From Singulisphaera sp. GP187 (lineage in GTDB: Bacteria > Planctomycetota > Planctomycetia > Isosphaerales > Isosphaeraceae), in the NCBI RefSeq assembly GCF_900129635.1, contig NZ_FSRB01000002.1, positions 124,001 through 188,000 on the forward strand: a stretch of 64,000 nt of DNA. The letters run 5' to 3'. Under the pieces are notes generated by a model. That model saw only the letters and a list, made by a program, of their open reading frames with translations, had not been told where the DNA came from and searched no databases. Numbering within the stretch: position 1 is the stretch's first letter; the number at the start of each line of letters is the position of its first letter. Made by a program: the position numbers and the translations under genes. This document shows, one piece after another, positions 1-8,819 of the stretch.

Positions 1-160
1 AACCGCGGCTCTTGTGACGCTTCGCGTGGCCGGAGGCGGAGCGGACGCTTGGGATACATGGTGCTGAACCGCGGCCCGGACCGATTCGAGGAGAGCCGCC
101 ATGGGGAATTCAAATTTAACATTCCTACATCATGATATGCCATACACAATCTGGATGAAA
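1..160. other. Left edge, no assignable gene
   Basis: Frame 1 is open from base 1 to a stop at 133-135 and could be the 3' end of a gene cut by the window edge. The encoded residues are arginine-rich and match nothing I recognise. A GAGGAG motif precedes the ATG at 101, but the reading frame that follows runs antisense across the two small ORFs listed next and looks non-coding. Confidence 0.2.
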
Positions 161-310
161 TTATCCATAATCTTTATTATAGTGCCCCATTTCACCCAGA
201 CAACGGCAAGATTGACGAGTGTTCCCTTTATTCGCCTCGGCGAGCATCAGCCACAGGCCCAGCAACAACGCCAGGGGCACAAAAGCGGCCATCCACGGCG
301 TAGCTGTCAT
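161..310 (-). CDS. Small membrane protein, 49 aa, hypothetical
   Basis: A short reading frame starting at ATG 310, whose first bases overlap the TGA stop of the preceding 88-aa frame (ATGA). This arrangement suggests translational coupling. Residues 6-22 form one hydrophobic helix (WMAAFVPLALLLGLWLML), followed by a short polar tail with two Cys. No family was recognised. The ATGA overlap and a helix in both members argue for a real two-gene unit, but both are small enough to be chance frames. Confidence 0.35.
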   Translation of the reverse strand: MTATPWMAAFVPLALLLGLWLMLAEANKGNTRQSCRCLGEMGHYNKDYG

Positions 311-573
311 CTGTAAAACACCAGCAGGAGCAGACCCAGGATCGACAGAACGGCCAGCAGCCGTCCGATGGCGATAGAACCGCCCGCCACCCACTCTGCC
401 ACAGCTTTCCGGGCATGATGCCGGCCGCCTGCGTCGAGTGCCGCCCGATTCTCCGGCTCCAGCCCCAGCCCGTATTCCAGCCGCCATTGTTCGAGGTAAT
501 AGACGAAGCAGGCGATTTCTGCCGCCGAGATCGGGTCGGGCTGCTGAATTGGCCTACGCCGAACCTTCACCAC
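307..573 (-). CDS. Small C-tail-anchored protein, 88 aa, hypothetical
   Basis: Begins at a GTG (573) and ends in the ATGA overlap with the 49-aa frame. Residues 1-65 are polar and mixed charge, and the C-terminus (residues 67-87, ending LLAVLSILGLLLLVFYR) is one strongly hydrophobic segment, so it would be tail-anchored with a cytoplasmic head. No family recognised and no clear Shine-Dalgarno sequence is visible upstream. It may be a small membrane-protein pair of a mobile or defence module, but that is conjecture. Confidence 0.4.
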   Translation of the reverse strand: MVKVRRRPIQQPDPISAAEIACFVYYLEQWRLEYGLGLEPENRAALDAGGRHHARKAVAEWVAGGSIAIGRLLAVLSILGLLLLVFYR

Positions 574-662
574 AAAGCCCCAAGTTTCCCAATTTAGCTA
601 ATTTAGTCCATTCAGTTGCCAACCATCTTTTCCACATGCCGAATTCCAGGTACACTAAACGG

Positions 663-733
663 ATGTTTCAAACAGTCCAGCTGGAGAAGGCGATCCGCGA
701 GTTAAGCTGTTTGTAGATAACAGTTTGAAACAT
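663..733. repeat. 11-bp perfect inverted repeat upstream of the methylase
   Basis: ATGTTTCAAAC (663-673) and GTTTGAAACAT (723-733) are exact inverted repeats 49 bp apart, about 160 bp before the methylase start. No gene is evident in 574-890; a 17-codon frame begins at the left arm. The repeat could be an operator pair for an autoregulated defence gene or the worn end of a mobile element; the sequence alone does not decide. Confidence 0.5.
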
Positions 734-890
734 AATTGCTTCGCTAGAAGGCTCCTCCTGTTCTAAGTATCCGATGAGAACAAGGGGCCGATTCTGCGCG
801 GATTGGCTTTGACTGGTAAGGCTCTAGAGGGTACGCCGAAGCTGCGATGTCCCGAAATCGCGAAGCACGAACCATGAGACAGATTTAGAG

Positions 891-3743
891 ATGAATGATC
901 ACGGGCGGTGGCTATTCGATCTTGGGAAGACTACTACGGCTGTAGACGGCCTAGTGGCCGTGTCCGGTTACATCCGTGAAGGTCGTTCCCCCGAAGAAGT
1001 GGTAATGATGGAAAAGGCGGCCATCTATGGCGCGCACTCGGTCTTCTTCGAAGCTGGTCGCAATGGACGCCCCCCCATTGCTCAGGCTTTCGTTTTCCTC
1101 TCCGACGGGCCTCACGACGATTCGGGCTTCGCTGAATTGCACAAACGCCTGTGGAGTTGGGGAGGAGTGCCCCTCATCTACAGAAAAGTCGCCGGGATGG
1201 TGCAACTTTTCCGTTGCGCCCACAAACCCGATTTCGTCTCCGCCAAAGGCGACATCGTCTGCAAACCGATCAGGACGCTGAAAACGGCGGCGGCAATCGG
1301 CGGCAGCGAGGCATGGTGGGACGCATCACGACTGCGTAACGGCACGATCTGGGATGATACTGAAGTCTGCAGTACGATGTTGTCCGCTTCTAAAGCTGCC
1401 CATAAGCGGTTGATCGATGCAGTGCGGCGGCTTAATGACGATCTTAACAATGAAGGGGTACTCAAGAAGCACCTGCGGCGAAAATTATTGATCCTCTCAC
1501 TACTCATTGCTTACCTGGAGGAACGCGGCGTTTTTCAGAAGGATTATTTCGGGCGGTTCCTTACAGGTGCCACAAAGTTTTTCCAGGTGCTCGCGAATGG
1601 CGAAGCACTGGTAAATCTGCTATTAGCTTTGGAGGACCGCTTTAATGGACACGTTTTCATTATCGAGGAAAATGACCGGGAAACCCTTAAATCCAGCACG
1701 CAATTAGCTAGATTTGCCCGGCTTGTCGAAGGACGGACGGAAGCCAGCGGACAACTTACACTTTGGCAGCTCTATTCCTTCAAAGATCTTCCCGTAGAAT
1801 TGATCAGTCATATTTATCAGCTATTTGTCAAGGATAATGAAAGCTCAGTCTACACACCGCCGTTCCTTGTTCGATTAATGCTCGAAGAGGCACTTAGCTG
1901 GGAACGACTCGACAGGCTGCATTCCCGTAATGAGATAATCCTCGACCCCTCATGTGGATCGGGCGTTTTTCTGGTTGAAGCTTATAAACGTTTGGTGCTG
2001 CACTGGCGAAGCCGCAATTCCTGGAATCGGCCAGGTATACCCGTCCTTCTGACGCTGCTCCAAAAGGTTCATGGCATTGACCTAGAGGATGGTGCGGTAG
2101 AGTTGGCGGCTTTCAGCCTGTGCCTTGCCCTGTGCGATGCGCTCGAACCAGAAGAAATCCGCGCCAGCATTAGATTGTTCCCTCCGCTTAGCGGTAACAC
2201 GATACACCAATCCTGTTTCTTCGAGGCGATTGAGCGAAAGCTTTTGACCGCAGCGGTTGGCGTTGTCGTCGGAAATCCACCGTTCGCATCGAGCTTGAGC
2301 ACTCCGGGAGCGGAACGTAGCTACCAGAATTACAAGGTGAATCATGGTCCGTTGCCCGACAAGCAAGTAGCCTACCTCTTTTTGCATGAAGCAATGGGAC
2401 TCGTTGCTGAAGGCGGCGTGCTGAGCATGCTTCAGCAATACGGTTTTTTATATAACAAACTCTCCGTAGGATTTCGCCGGGATTTTATTGATAGGTGGGA
2501 TGTCCGCGAGGTTTTGGATTTCGTCTCAGTACGAGGACTGTTTCAGAAGGCTGGTGCCGACACTAAAGTGGTCGTTGTTGTGGCAGATGCGTCCGCACCA
2601 AAAGCGGACCGCCAAATCCTTCACGCCACCTTCCGTCGTAGTGGACGAATTGACGCGGAGCAGGGTTTTGACATCGATTATTACGACCTGCACTGGCTAC
2701 CCCGCCCCCTCGCACTCAGCAACGATGGCGTCTGGCGATCCGGCTTGCTGGGTGGTGGTCGTGTTCTTGGTTTCGTTGACCGGCTGAAGTCATTCCGCAC
2801 GCTAGGGCAGTTCGCCGAGGAGCACGGCTGGGATTTCGGTGAAGGATTTATCGAGGGAGTGAAAAAGAAAAGAGGCAAATCTCACAGAGCAGACCACATT
2901 ATCGGAGAATCGGTTCTTCCGTCGGAAGCGTTAACTTTGGACGGCATCGACACTTCCGCAATCACGAAGATGCCTGAGAAGCCGATCGAGAAACAACGAT
3001 CGGCAAAGCGCTTTACACCACCCATGCTTCTGGTACGCGAGCAAATGGACTTGCCTCATGCAGTATGGTCGAAAGATTACCTCACTTACAAGAATCAAAT
3101 TGTAGGGTTCGCAGCATCAAAGGAACAGCATACTACCCTTCAACAATTGGATGAGTGGCTTTCGACGGAAAGTTCGCCCCTGAGAGCATTCGTAGCATGT
3201 GTTAGCGTGAAGTTGTTTACCCAAAAGGCCACGACTCTATCTGGGGCAGACATTCTGGCTCTACCCTATCCAGAAAATGCCTCCCTTGATCTTAGTGTCA
3301 ATGAACGAATTATCGTCGATGACATCGTCGAATATCAAAGGGACCTGGTTAGGCTAGGCGAAGACTCGCCAGTGATGCGAAATAGCGGTCACTCAAATCT
3401 TCCGGCGTTCAATTCGACTTTCATTGGGCAAATCAACACCGTTTATAGAAAGCGTCCCCTTCAGCCGCTTGAGCCGCAATCCTGGCCCGGTGTCATTTGC
3501 CAACCATTTGTGTTCGGTCAAGGCCTAGTGGATTGGGAAGGGGCCGACGGATTGAAAGGCAAGCTCAACAATCTGCTTCACGAACAGTTGGGGACAACCC
3601 TTCATGTCACACGAATTGCTCGCATCTATGACGGCCATTTTGTGTTCCTCCTGAAACCCGATCGCATGCGCTATTGGCTACGATCTGTTGCGTTACGGGA
3701 TGCGGACGAGATTCTTGCCGACTTACGACAACAGGGTTTCTGA
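891..3743 (+). CDS. N6-adenine DNA methyltransferase, Eco57I/type IIG-like
   Basis: A 950-aa protein that probably methylates adenine in a specific DNA site. SAM-binding motif I is DPSCGSGVFLVEAY (from Asp352) and the catalytic motif IV is NPPF (462-465), the signature of gamma-class N6-adenine methylases. The N-terminal 150 residues, containing LHKRLWSWGGVPLIYR, resemble the N-terminal region of restriction-associated methylases. The C-terminal half (about 600-950) is probably the target-recognition part. I see no PD-(D/E)XK motif in this protein; the adjacent downstream gene supplies one, so the pair may be separate modification and cleavage subunits. ATG 891 is the first good start, with only a weak ribosome site. 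The alternative is a solitary or BREX PglX-like methylase, but no other BREX gene is present. Confidence 0.85.
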   Translation: MNDHGRWLFDLGKTTTAVDGLVAVSGYIREGRSPEEVVMMEKAAIYGAHSVFFEAGRNGRPPIAQAFVFLSDGPHDDSGFAELHKRLWSWGGVPLIYRKVAGMVQLFRCAHKPDFVSAKGDIVCKPIRTLKTAAAIGGSEAWWDASRLRNGTIWDDTEVCSTMLSASKAAHKRLIDAVRRLNDDLNNEGVLKKHLRRKLLILSLLIAYLEERGVFQKDYFGRFLTGATKFFQVLANGEALVNLLLALEDRFNGHVFIIEENDRETLKSSTQLARFARLVEGRTEASGQLTLWQLYSFKDLPVELISHIYQLFVKDNESSVYTPPFLVRLMLEEALSWERLDRLHSRNEIILDPSCGSGVFLVEAYKRLVLHWRSRNSWNRPGIPVLLTLLQKVHGIDLEDGAVELAAFSLCLALCDALEPEEIRASIRLFPPLSGNTIHQSCFFEAIERKLLTAAVGVVVGNPPFASSLSTPGAERSYQNYKVNHGPLPDKQVAYLFLHEAMGLVAEGGVLSMLQQYGFLYNKLSVGFRRDFIDRWDVREVLDFVSVRGLFQKAGADTKVVVVVADASAPKADRQILHATFRRSGRIDAEQGFDIDYYDLHWLPRPLALSNDGVWRSGLLGGGRVLGFVDRLKSFRTLGQFAEEHGWDFGEGFIEGVKKKRGKSHRADHIIGESVLPSEALTLDGIDTSAITKMPEKPIEKQRSAKRFTPPMLLVREQMDLPHAVWSKDYLTYKNQIVGFAASKEQHTTLQQLDEWLSTESSPLRAFVACVSVKLFTQKATTLSGADILALPYPENASLDLSVNERIIVDDIVEYQRDLVRLGEDSPVMRNSGHSNLPAFNSTFIGQINTVYRKRPLQPLEPQSWPGVICQPFVFGQGLVDWEGADGLKGKLNNLLHEQLGTTLHVTRIARIYDGHFVFLLKPDRMRYWLRSVALRDADEILADLRQQGF

Positions 3744-3753
3744 GAATAACGCG

Positions 3754-4473
3754 ATGCTAGCCAACTCTGCTATTACAACATCAAAATCCGGTGCATTAAA
3801 CGAGGACGTGCATCTTCCTGGCACTTCATTATATGAGTTAATTGATTTTATATCTGCTGAGTTGCCGCACTGGAGAGATCGACCCGAAAGACCGGCAGTA
3901 AAATCGGAAACCGCATTAACATCACAACTCTGCGCCCATCTAAACAGTTCCGCGCGCCACTCAGTTGGATGGGATTTTCTCCAGTTTAGGATCGAAGAAC
4001 CGGATGAAGTGGTGAAGGGCCGCAAAATCGACCTGGTCCCTGCCCCTTGCGGCACGACTGTTTGGATTGAAGGCCGGAAACATGTTGACTTCGACATTTT
4101 GCTTCCCATTGAATGCAAGCGATTACCCACCCCCAAAGCTTCCGATCGGGATGAAAGGGAGTATGTGGTCAGCCAATATTCAACAACTGGAGGCATCCAG
4201 CGGTTCAAAGAAGGTCATCACGGCGCCGCTCATTCACTTTGCGCGATGATTGCCTATGTGCAAGAGAACCCGGCAAAGCATTGGGATGCCTGTGTATGCA
4301 AATGGATTAATGAATTAGTTGATTCTGGGCAGACAGGCTGGAATGCAAAGGATGTCCTTTATCTTCTGAATGATGACCCGGCAACAGGTATAGCGGTATT
4401 ACGCTCGACTCATTCGAGGCCAGATGGCTTACCTGACATAGAGATTCGACATCTTTGGGTTTGTGTCAACTGA
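3754..4473 (+). CDS. PD-(D/E)XK nuclease-like protein, partner of the methylase
   Basis: A 239-aa protein starting 10 bp after the methylase stop, so almost certainly co-transcribed. The frame is open further upstream, but ATG 3754 is the first start that does not lie inside the methylase gene. The pattern KSETALTSQL (Glu52), GRKIDLVP (Asp93) and DILLPIECKRL (Glu120-x-Lys122) fits the E...D...ExK active site of PD-(D/E)XK nucleases. The following region is rich in Arg, His and Tyr and ends in a WVCVN-like hydrophobic strand. Inferred role: the nuclease of a two-gene restriction or anti-phage system. The family name is unknown to me and the assignment rests on motif spacing only. Confidence 0.6.
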   Translation: MLANSAITTSKSGALNEDVHLPGTSLYELIDFISAELPHWRDRPERPAVKSETALTSQLCAHLNSSARHSVGWDFLQFRIEEPDEVVKGRKIDLVPAPCGTTVWIEGRKHVDFDILLPIECKRLPTPKASDRDEREYVVSQYSTTGGIQRFKEGHHGAAHSLCAMIAYVQENPAKHWDACVCKWINELVDSGQTGWNAKDVLYLLNDDPATGIAVLRSTHSRPDGLPDIEIRHLWVCVN

Positions 4474-4651
4474 CGATCTTATGCTAATAGCCCACCAATC
4501 TCAAAATGCGGACTTGCAATTGTTACAAGCCACTCGGACTACCGAGTTTCACCCCTCAAAACAAGGATGGTTGGTTATTAAAAGCAGAATCACAACATCA
4601 GTTTCTCATATTCGCAATCTTGCACTTGATTTCCGGCGGCAAACTGGCCGG

Positions 4652-5269
4652 TTAGGTCGTTAGTGCATCGACCAACTCTGTAACTCGGATCATGTCTTCG
4701 ACTGCTCCCGTGGCCTCTGATTCAGATGGTTCGGTCGCCGCATGAGCAACTTTTCCACGCCGAGTCCGGTGCGCGACGAATCGTTGCCAAACCGCAGGGT
4801 CGAGATCGGCTGCCGATGAGCCAGTTGCTTCCTTCAGAATCTTCTTCGCCCGATCGTCATACCGTGGGTTTTTACTGAGAATGTCATCGATCTCAGGATC
4901 TGTCTTGCCCTGCGAGCTATAGCCTCCACGAATTTTGCGTACCAGGCAGAGATCGAAAGCCGCTGAAGCTTCGATCATGGCCGACCTGAAACCTCCCCGC
5001 TGGAGCAGGGAGCGCGCCCGGACGTTGAGCAACTTCACTGGATCGGGATTCGGCGTGTTTTCCAGCTGCGTTCGGAATGCGGTTACCGCCTGTTCCGGAT
5101 GCTCAAGCCACGGCCGTCGGACCATGTAGGGGAATCGCCCACCAACGTGACGAATGTTATCCAGCAGTTGGCCATTGAAATATTTTTCGACGAGGATCCC
5201 GTGAAACGCGGTGCTGCTGAAGAAATTTTCGGTGATTTCCTGGACAAAAAAGTCATTGAATGTGGCCAT
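4652..5269 (-). CDS. HEPN-like protein with RX4H motif, 205 aa
   Basis: Converges on the methylase/nuclease pair from the opposite strand. Residues 80-150 are helical in character (VRARSLLQRGGFRSAMIEAS), and residues 161-177 read WQRFVAHRTRRGKVAHA, containing Arg171-x4-His176. This is the RX4-6H ribonuclease motif of HEPN domains, with the usual R-(N/G)-KVAHA context. HEPN proteins often act as RNases in toxin-antitoxin or abortive-infection systems, or as binding modules without cleavage. The frame also has a GTG at 5287; ATG 5269 is preferred. The first 70 residues are unassigned. HEPN membership is likely; nuclease activity is inferred. Confidence 0.6.
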   Translation of the reverse strand: MATFNDFFVQEITENFFSSTAFHGILVEKYFNGQLLDNIRHVGGRFPYMVRRPWLEHPEQAVTAFRTQLENTPNPDPVKLLNVRARSLLQRGGFRSAMIEASAAFDLCLVRKIRGGYSSQGKTDPEIDDILSKNPRYDDRAKKILKEATGSSAADLDPAVWQRFVAHRTRRGKVAHAATEPSESEATGAVEDMIRVTELVDALTT

Positions 5270-5329
5270 GTAACCTACGTTCCGCACATCTCTGGTTCAT
5301 TATCTCCGAATTTCCGGCGGCCTGCAATT

Positions 5330-6105
5330 TCAGCGATCGTAGGCCGTCGCCATGCCAAGCAGGTTCAGAATCTGGCGTTGCAACTTGGAGAGCTCGGTCG
5401 TGAATTCCACTGGCGCTTGCCCCTCCACGATCAGCTGATGACGCTGCACCTCCTCGAACAAATCAATCACCCGACGTGCCGTCGGGCGATGGCACGCTCG
5501 ACCTTCCGGGTACAGAGGCACACTCTTCACACCATCGCGTTTCATCGCCGCACGCAGTTCCCGCTCCAGCAGCGCCTCGGTCAACAGGGCCAAGAAATAG
5601 ACGCAAAGCAGCGACTGGATCCGCCCCACGTTCTGCAGGTACACGGGAGCCACTTCGAAGTCTGTCTTGAGTTGCGAAAACCGCTTCTCGATTACCGGCT
5701 GACGCTTGTATGCTAATAGCAATTCTTCCTCAGTAAGCAATAACTCGTTGGTGATTAGGGGAAAGACACCGTCGACGCACATTTCCGCCGCGAGAGCAAC
5801 ATGGTCGATGCGGTAAGTCAATGCGATGCGAACGGTCTCCTCTTTCACGTAGCGCGTCTTGTCGTTGGGACGGCCACGCCCCTCCTGACGGTAAGTTTCC
5901 TCCCGTTTTTCCACGACTTCGACTGTGATCCACCGGGCCAAGTCCCGCGGCTCCAGGATGGCCGCGACCGCCTCCTTGACCTTTCCGAGTTGGCGATAGC
6001 GGCTACGCGGCGAGCTGAGTTTTAACCGCAGTTCCGACAACGCCAGCAACGCACGCTCCACTTGCTGATGACGTGATGATGCGTCGACTTCCGCTTTCCG
6101 TGTGC
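5330..6105 (-). pseudogene. IS1634-family transposase, C-terminal fragment
   Basis: Encodes the last 258 codons of the split transposase. The conserved C-terminal catalytic region is here: YKRQPVIEKRFSQLKTDF carries the likely catalytic Glu and is followed by the LQNVGRIQSLLCVYFLALL helix typical of IS1634/IS4-group enzymes. The first ATG (6061) lies well inside the domain, so the fragment cannot function alone. On the minus strand it continues exactly from the fragment ending at 8812, after one TGTGACAC copy. The joined reading is ...GYRLIWCHSTRKAEVD..., with no lost base, so the interruption is recent. Confidence 0.9.
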
Positions 6106-6113
6106 TGTGACAC
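6106..6113. repeat. Target-site duplication, left copy (TGTGACAC)
   Basis: Eight bases TGTGACAC directly abut the left end of IS66 copy 1 and recur at 8812-8819. Eight base pairs is the usual IS66 duplication length. Confidence 0.95.
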
Positions 6114-6182
6114 GTGTGCGTCCGGTGAACCCCTTCTTGTGGCCCATGCTACGATCGGAGCATGGCCGAAAGGGGGTGAACG

Positions 6183-6521
6183 ATGGGCCGAGTGGCAGGA
6201 TCGAGAAACGGGCGGGAGCCGTACTGGCGGCTGGTTCTGGCCCGGTGGAAGCGGAGTGGACTGTCGGTCCGGGCGTTCTGCCTGGCCGAGGGCGTGAGTG
6301 CGCCGTCGTTTTATTGGTGGCGGAGGGAACTTCAGCGGCGCGACCAGCCCAAGCCCGCGTTTCTTCCTGTGCATGTGCTCGCCGACAAGGCTGAGTCGCC
6401 CGCCGGGAGCATCGAGGTCGTACTGGCCAACGGACGCTGCTTGCGGGTCGGGGCCGGGTTCGACCCCCAGACCCTCGTGCAAGTCGTTGAACTGCTCGAA
6501 GCCGGAGGACGGTCATGGTGA
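6183..6521 (+). CDS. tnpA: IS66 accessory protein TnpA
   Basis: A 112-aa protein of the IS66 TnpA (transposase-8/Orf1-like) type, probably a helix-turn-helix DNA-binding accessory. The core GLSVRAFCLAEGVSAPSFYW matches the HTH region seen in these proteins. It overlaps tnpB by 7 nt, which suggests coupled translation. Compared with copy 2, five residues differ, all in the first 40 (for example RN versus GK at 8-9 and RS versus QG at 24-25), whereas the rest is identical. Confidence 0.93.
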   Translation: MGRVAGSRNGREPYWRLVLARWKRSGLSVRAFCLAEGVSAPSFYWWRRELQRRDQPKPAFLPVHVLADKAESPAGSIEVVLANGRCLRVGAGFDPQTLVQVVELLEAGGRSW

Positions 6522-6883
6522 GCTTGGCTCCGACCGTCCGGATCTGGCTCGCGGCGCAGCCGGTCGATCTGCGAAAATCGTTCGACAGTTTGGCGGCCCT
6601 GGTCCGCGAAGGGCTCCAGGGCGATCCGCTCTCGGGAGACGTCTTCGTCTTCCGCAACAAGGCCGCCGACCGCATCAAGCTCTTGATCTGGGAGGAGGAC
6701 GGATACGCGATCTGGTACAAGCGATTGGAAGCCGGCACCTTCCGCTTTCCGCCGACTCTGGAGGCTCAGCCACGCCTCGAGGTCCGCGCCGCGGACCTCG
6801 TCATGCTCCTCGAAGGGATCGACCTCTCGAGCGTGAAACGCGGCAAACGCTATCACCGACCCGTCCCCAGAGCCACGGTGTGA
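6515..6883 (+). CDS. tnpB: IS66 accessory protein TnpB
   Basis: A 122-aa TnpB with the family hallmarks QPVDLRKSFDSLAALV near the N-terminus, DVFVFRNKAADRIKLLIWE in the middle and the KRLEAGTFRFP segment. It is required for IS66 transposition, although its biochemical role is unsettled. It overlaps tnpA and lies 72 bp before tnpC. It differs from copy 2 at three residues in FPPTLEAQPRLEVR. Confidence 0.95.
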   Translation: MVSLAPTVRIWLAAQPVDLRKSFDSLAALVREGLQGDPLSGDVFVFRNKAADRIKLLIWEEDGYAIWYKRLEAGTFRFPPTLEAQPRLEVRAADLVMLLEGIDLSSVKRGKRYHRPVPRATV

Positions 6884-6955
6884 GTCCCCGGCCGGCCGCG
6901 GTGTTTTTCCGAAGAATCATCGAATAATATAAGGACCTCATACGTCTAAGAGGGC

Positions 6956-8614
6956 ATGAGCGCAGACGCCCGCCCCATCACCCCTGAGACCCCTGCCGAT
7001 CCCACGGCGACGTTGCCCAGTGACCCCGCCTTCCTCCAGCAGATGATCATCGAACTGCTCGCCGCCCTCCGCGACACACGGCGTCAGAACGAGGAATTGC
7101 AGCATCGCCTTGACCTCCTCTTGCGGCGGATCTACGGCCCACGCACCGAACGCTTCGACCCCAATCAGCCGCTGCTCATCCCCGACGCCTTCGAGCCGCT
7201 CGCCCCGGAACCGGAACCCGCGGCCACCGGCGACGCGGTCCCACCCGAGTCCGAACCGGGAGCGACCCCCGCGAAGAAGGCACGCCCCCACGGCCGCAGG
7301 CCCTTGCCCAAGGACCTCCGCCGCGAGCCTCGGGTCTATGAGTTGACCGAAGCCGAACGCCGCTGTCCGCAATGCGGCGAGACCCGGGCCCAGATCAGCG
7401 CCGAACGCAGCGAGCAGCTCGACTACGTGCCGGCGACCCTGTTCGTGGTCGAGCACGTGCGCTGCATTTACGCCTGCCCGCACTGCGAAGGTCAAGTCGT
7501 CACCGCCGGCAAGCCAGCCCAGCCGATCTCCAAGGGCTTGCCTGGACCGGGATTGCTCGCTCATGTGATCACGGAAAAGTATGCCGATCATATTCCGCTC
7601 CATCGCCAGGAACGCCGCCTGGCCCGGCAAGGGGTGGAGCTGTCACGCTCAACCCTCTGCGACTGGATGGCCGGCGCCGCCCAAACTCTCAAGCCGCTCT
7701 ACGACCTGATGAAGACATTGATCCTGTTGTGCGGCACGATTCACACCGACGACACCTCGGTGAAGCTGCGGGACTCGGAGCGAAAGATTAAGGCCTTGGC
7801 CCGGCTCTGGATCTACTTCGGCGATTATCTTTATCCTTACAATGTTTTTGATTTCACGAGGAGCCGCAAGCGAGACGGTCCGAGTCTGTTTCTCAAGGGT
7901 TTTCGCGGTTATTTGCAGGCTGATGCCTTCAGCGGCTACGACGGCATCTACGCGGGCGGCAACGTCGTGGAGGTGGGTTGCAACGCCCACGCCCGCCGCA
8001 AGTTCGTCGAGGCGCAGAAGACGGACCTGGCGCGAGCGAGTACGGCCCTGGCCTACTACCGCCAGCTCTACGCGATCGAGAAGGAGATCAAAGCGGAGCT
8101 CGCCAAGCTGCCCGAGGACGCCGACGAGCCGACGCGGGCCGCGATTCGGCTGCGGGTCCGCCAGGAGCGGGCGGTGTCAGTTTGGGAGCGCCTCGAGAAG
8201 TGGCTGAAGGAGGAGCGACCGCAGGTGCTCCCCAAGAGTCCGATGGGAGGCGCAATCGGTTACATGGAGAACCACTGGGAGGCGTTGAAACGGTACACCA
8301 GCTCGGGCTACCTTTCGATCGACAACAACGTAGCCGAGCAACACATGAAAACGATTGCGACTGGACGAAAGAATTGGCTTTTCACCGGCAGTGAGACCGG
8401 CGGGAAGACGATGGCTGTGTTATTCAGCGTGGTGTCGAGTTGCCAGCGTCACGGTCATGACCCGTTCGTCTACTTGCGTGACGTGCTGTCCCGGTTGCCG
8501 ACCCTTCCCAAAGAGAATCTGGCCGACCTTCTCCCCGATCGTTGGTCGCCTCCCCAAGTCGCCGATCCTCCGGCGACCCCAGAGGGTCCCATCGCCGACG
8601 GTTCCCCGAGCTGA
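6956..8614 (+). CDS. tnpC: IS66 transposase TnpC
   Basis: A 552-aa DDE transposase. It has a leucine-rich coiled segment near residues 20-60, a Pro/Ala-rich linker, and a zinc-finger region with CPQCGE and CPHCEG. The catalytic core opens with IHTDDTSVK (first Asp) and ends in SIDNNVAEQHMK with the ATGRKNWLFTGS block. The length is normal for the family. The frame differs from copy 2 at two residues: K versus E in TLKPLYDL, and E versus G in IEKEIKAE. It is the cut-and-paste enzyme of this element. Confidence 0.97.
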   Translation: MSADARPITPETPADPTATLPSDPAFLQQMIIELLAALRDTRRQNEELQHRLDLLLRRIYGPRTERFDPNQPLLIPDAFEPLAPEPEPAATGDAVPPESEPGATPAKKARPHGRRPLPKDLRREPRVYELTEAERRCPQCGETRAQISAERSEQLDYVPATLFVVEHVRCIYACPHCEGQVVTAGKPAQPISKGLPGPGLLAHVITEKYADHIPLHRQERRLARQGVELSRSTLCDWMAGAAQTLKPLYDLMKTLILLCGTIHTDDTSVKLRDSERKIKALARLWIYFGDYLYPYNVFDFTRSRKRDGPSLFLKGFRGYLQADAFSGYDGIYAGGNVVEVGCNAHARRKFVEAQKTDLARASTALAYYRQLYAIEKEIKAELAKLPEDADEPTRAAIRLRVRQERAVSVWERLEKWLKEERPQVLPKSPMGGAIGYMENHWEALKRYTSSGYLSIDNNVAEQHMKTIATGRKNWLFTGSETGGKTMAVLFSVVSSCQRHGHDPFVYLRDVLSRLPTLPKENLADLLPDRWSPPQVADPPATPEGPIADGSPS

Positions 8615-8811
8615 CAACGGCTCCCGCCGGCACTCGAAACGCGGCACGCTCCCACCGCGGAGTTCGGGCCAGGCTCGACACGGGTTGAAGAGCGCGTCGC
8701 GTCTGCTGACGCCGGATCATGACACCGCGTGGGGTTCCAACCGACGGTCACCAAATTGGCCAAGGCCCCTCGGCCAATTGCCAAGGGGGACGTGGTCCGC
8801 CGGACGCACAC

Positions 8812-8819
8812 TGTGACAC
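8812..8819. repeat. Target-site duplication, right copy (TGTGACAC)
   Basis: An exact match to 6106-6113, directly abutting the right inverted repeat of IS66 copy 1. Confidence 0.95.

Larger units (their letters stand above)
6114..8811 (+). mobile_element. IS66-family insertion sequence, copy 1 (complete, 2698 bp)
   Basis: The left end reads GTGTGCGTCCGGTGAAC and the right end is its near-perfect inverse (GTCCGCCGGACGCACAC), differing at two positions. Perfect 8-bp duplications TGTGACAC flank it. It carries the three usual IS66 genes tnpA, tnpB and tnpC in order, all with full-length frames, so it may be active. It interrupts an IS1634-like transposase gene. A near-identical copy lies inverted at 12926-15619. 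Confidence 0.97.

Noticed and set aside
891..3743. BREX PglX identity for the methylase
   Set aside because: No brxA, brxB, brxC, pglZ or brxL-like gene is present around it, and the partner is a small PD-(D/E)XK-like protein.
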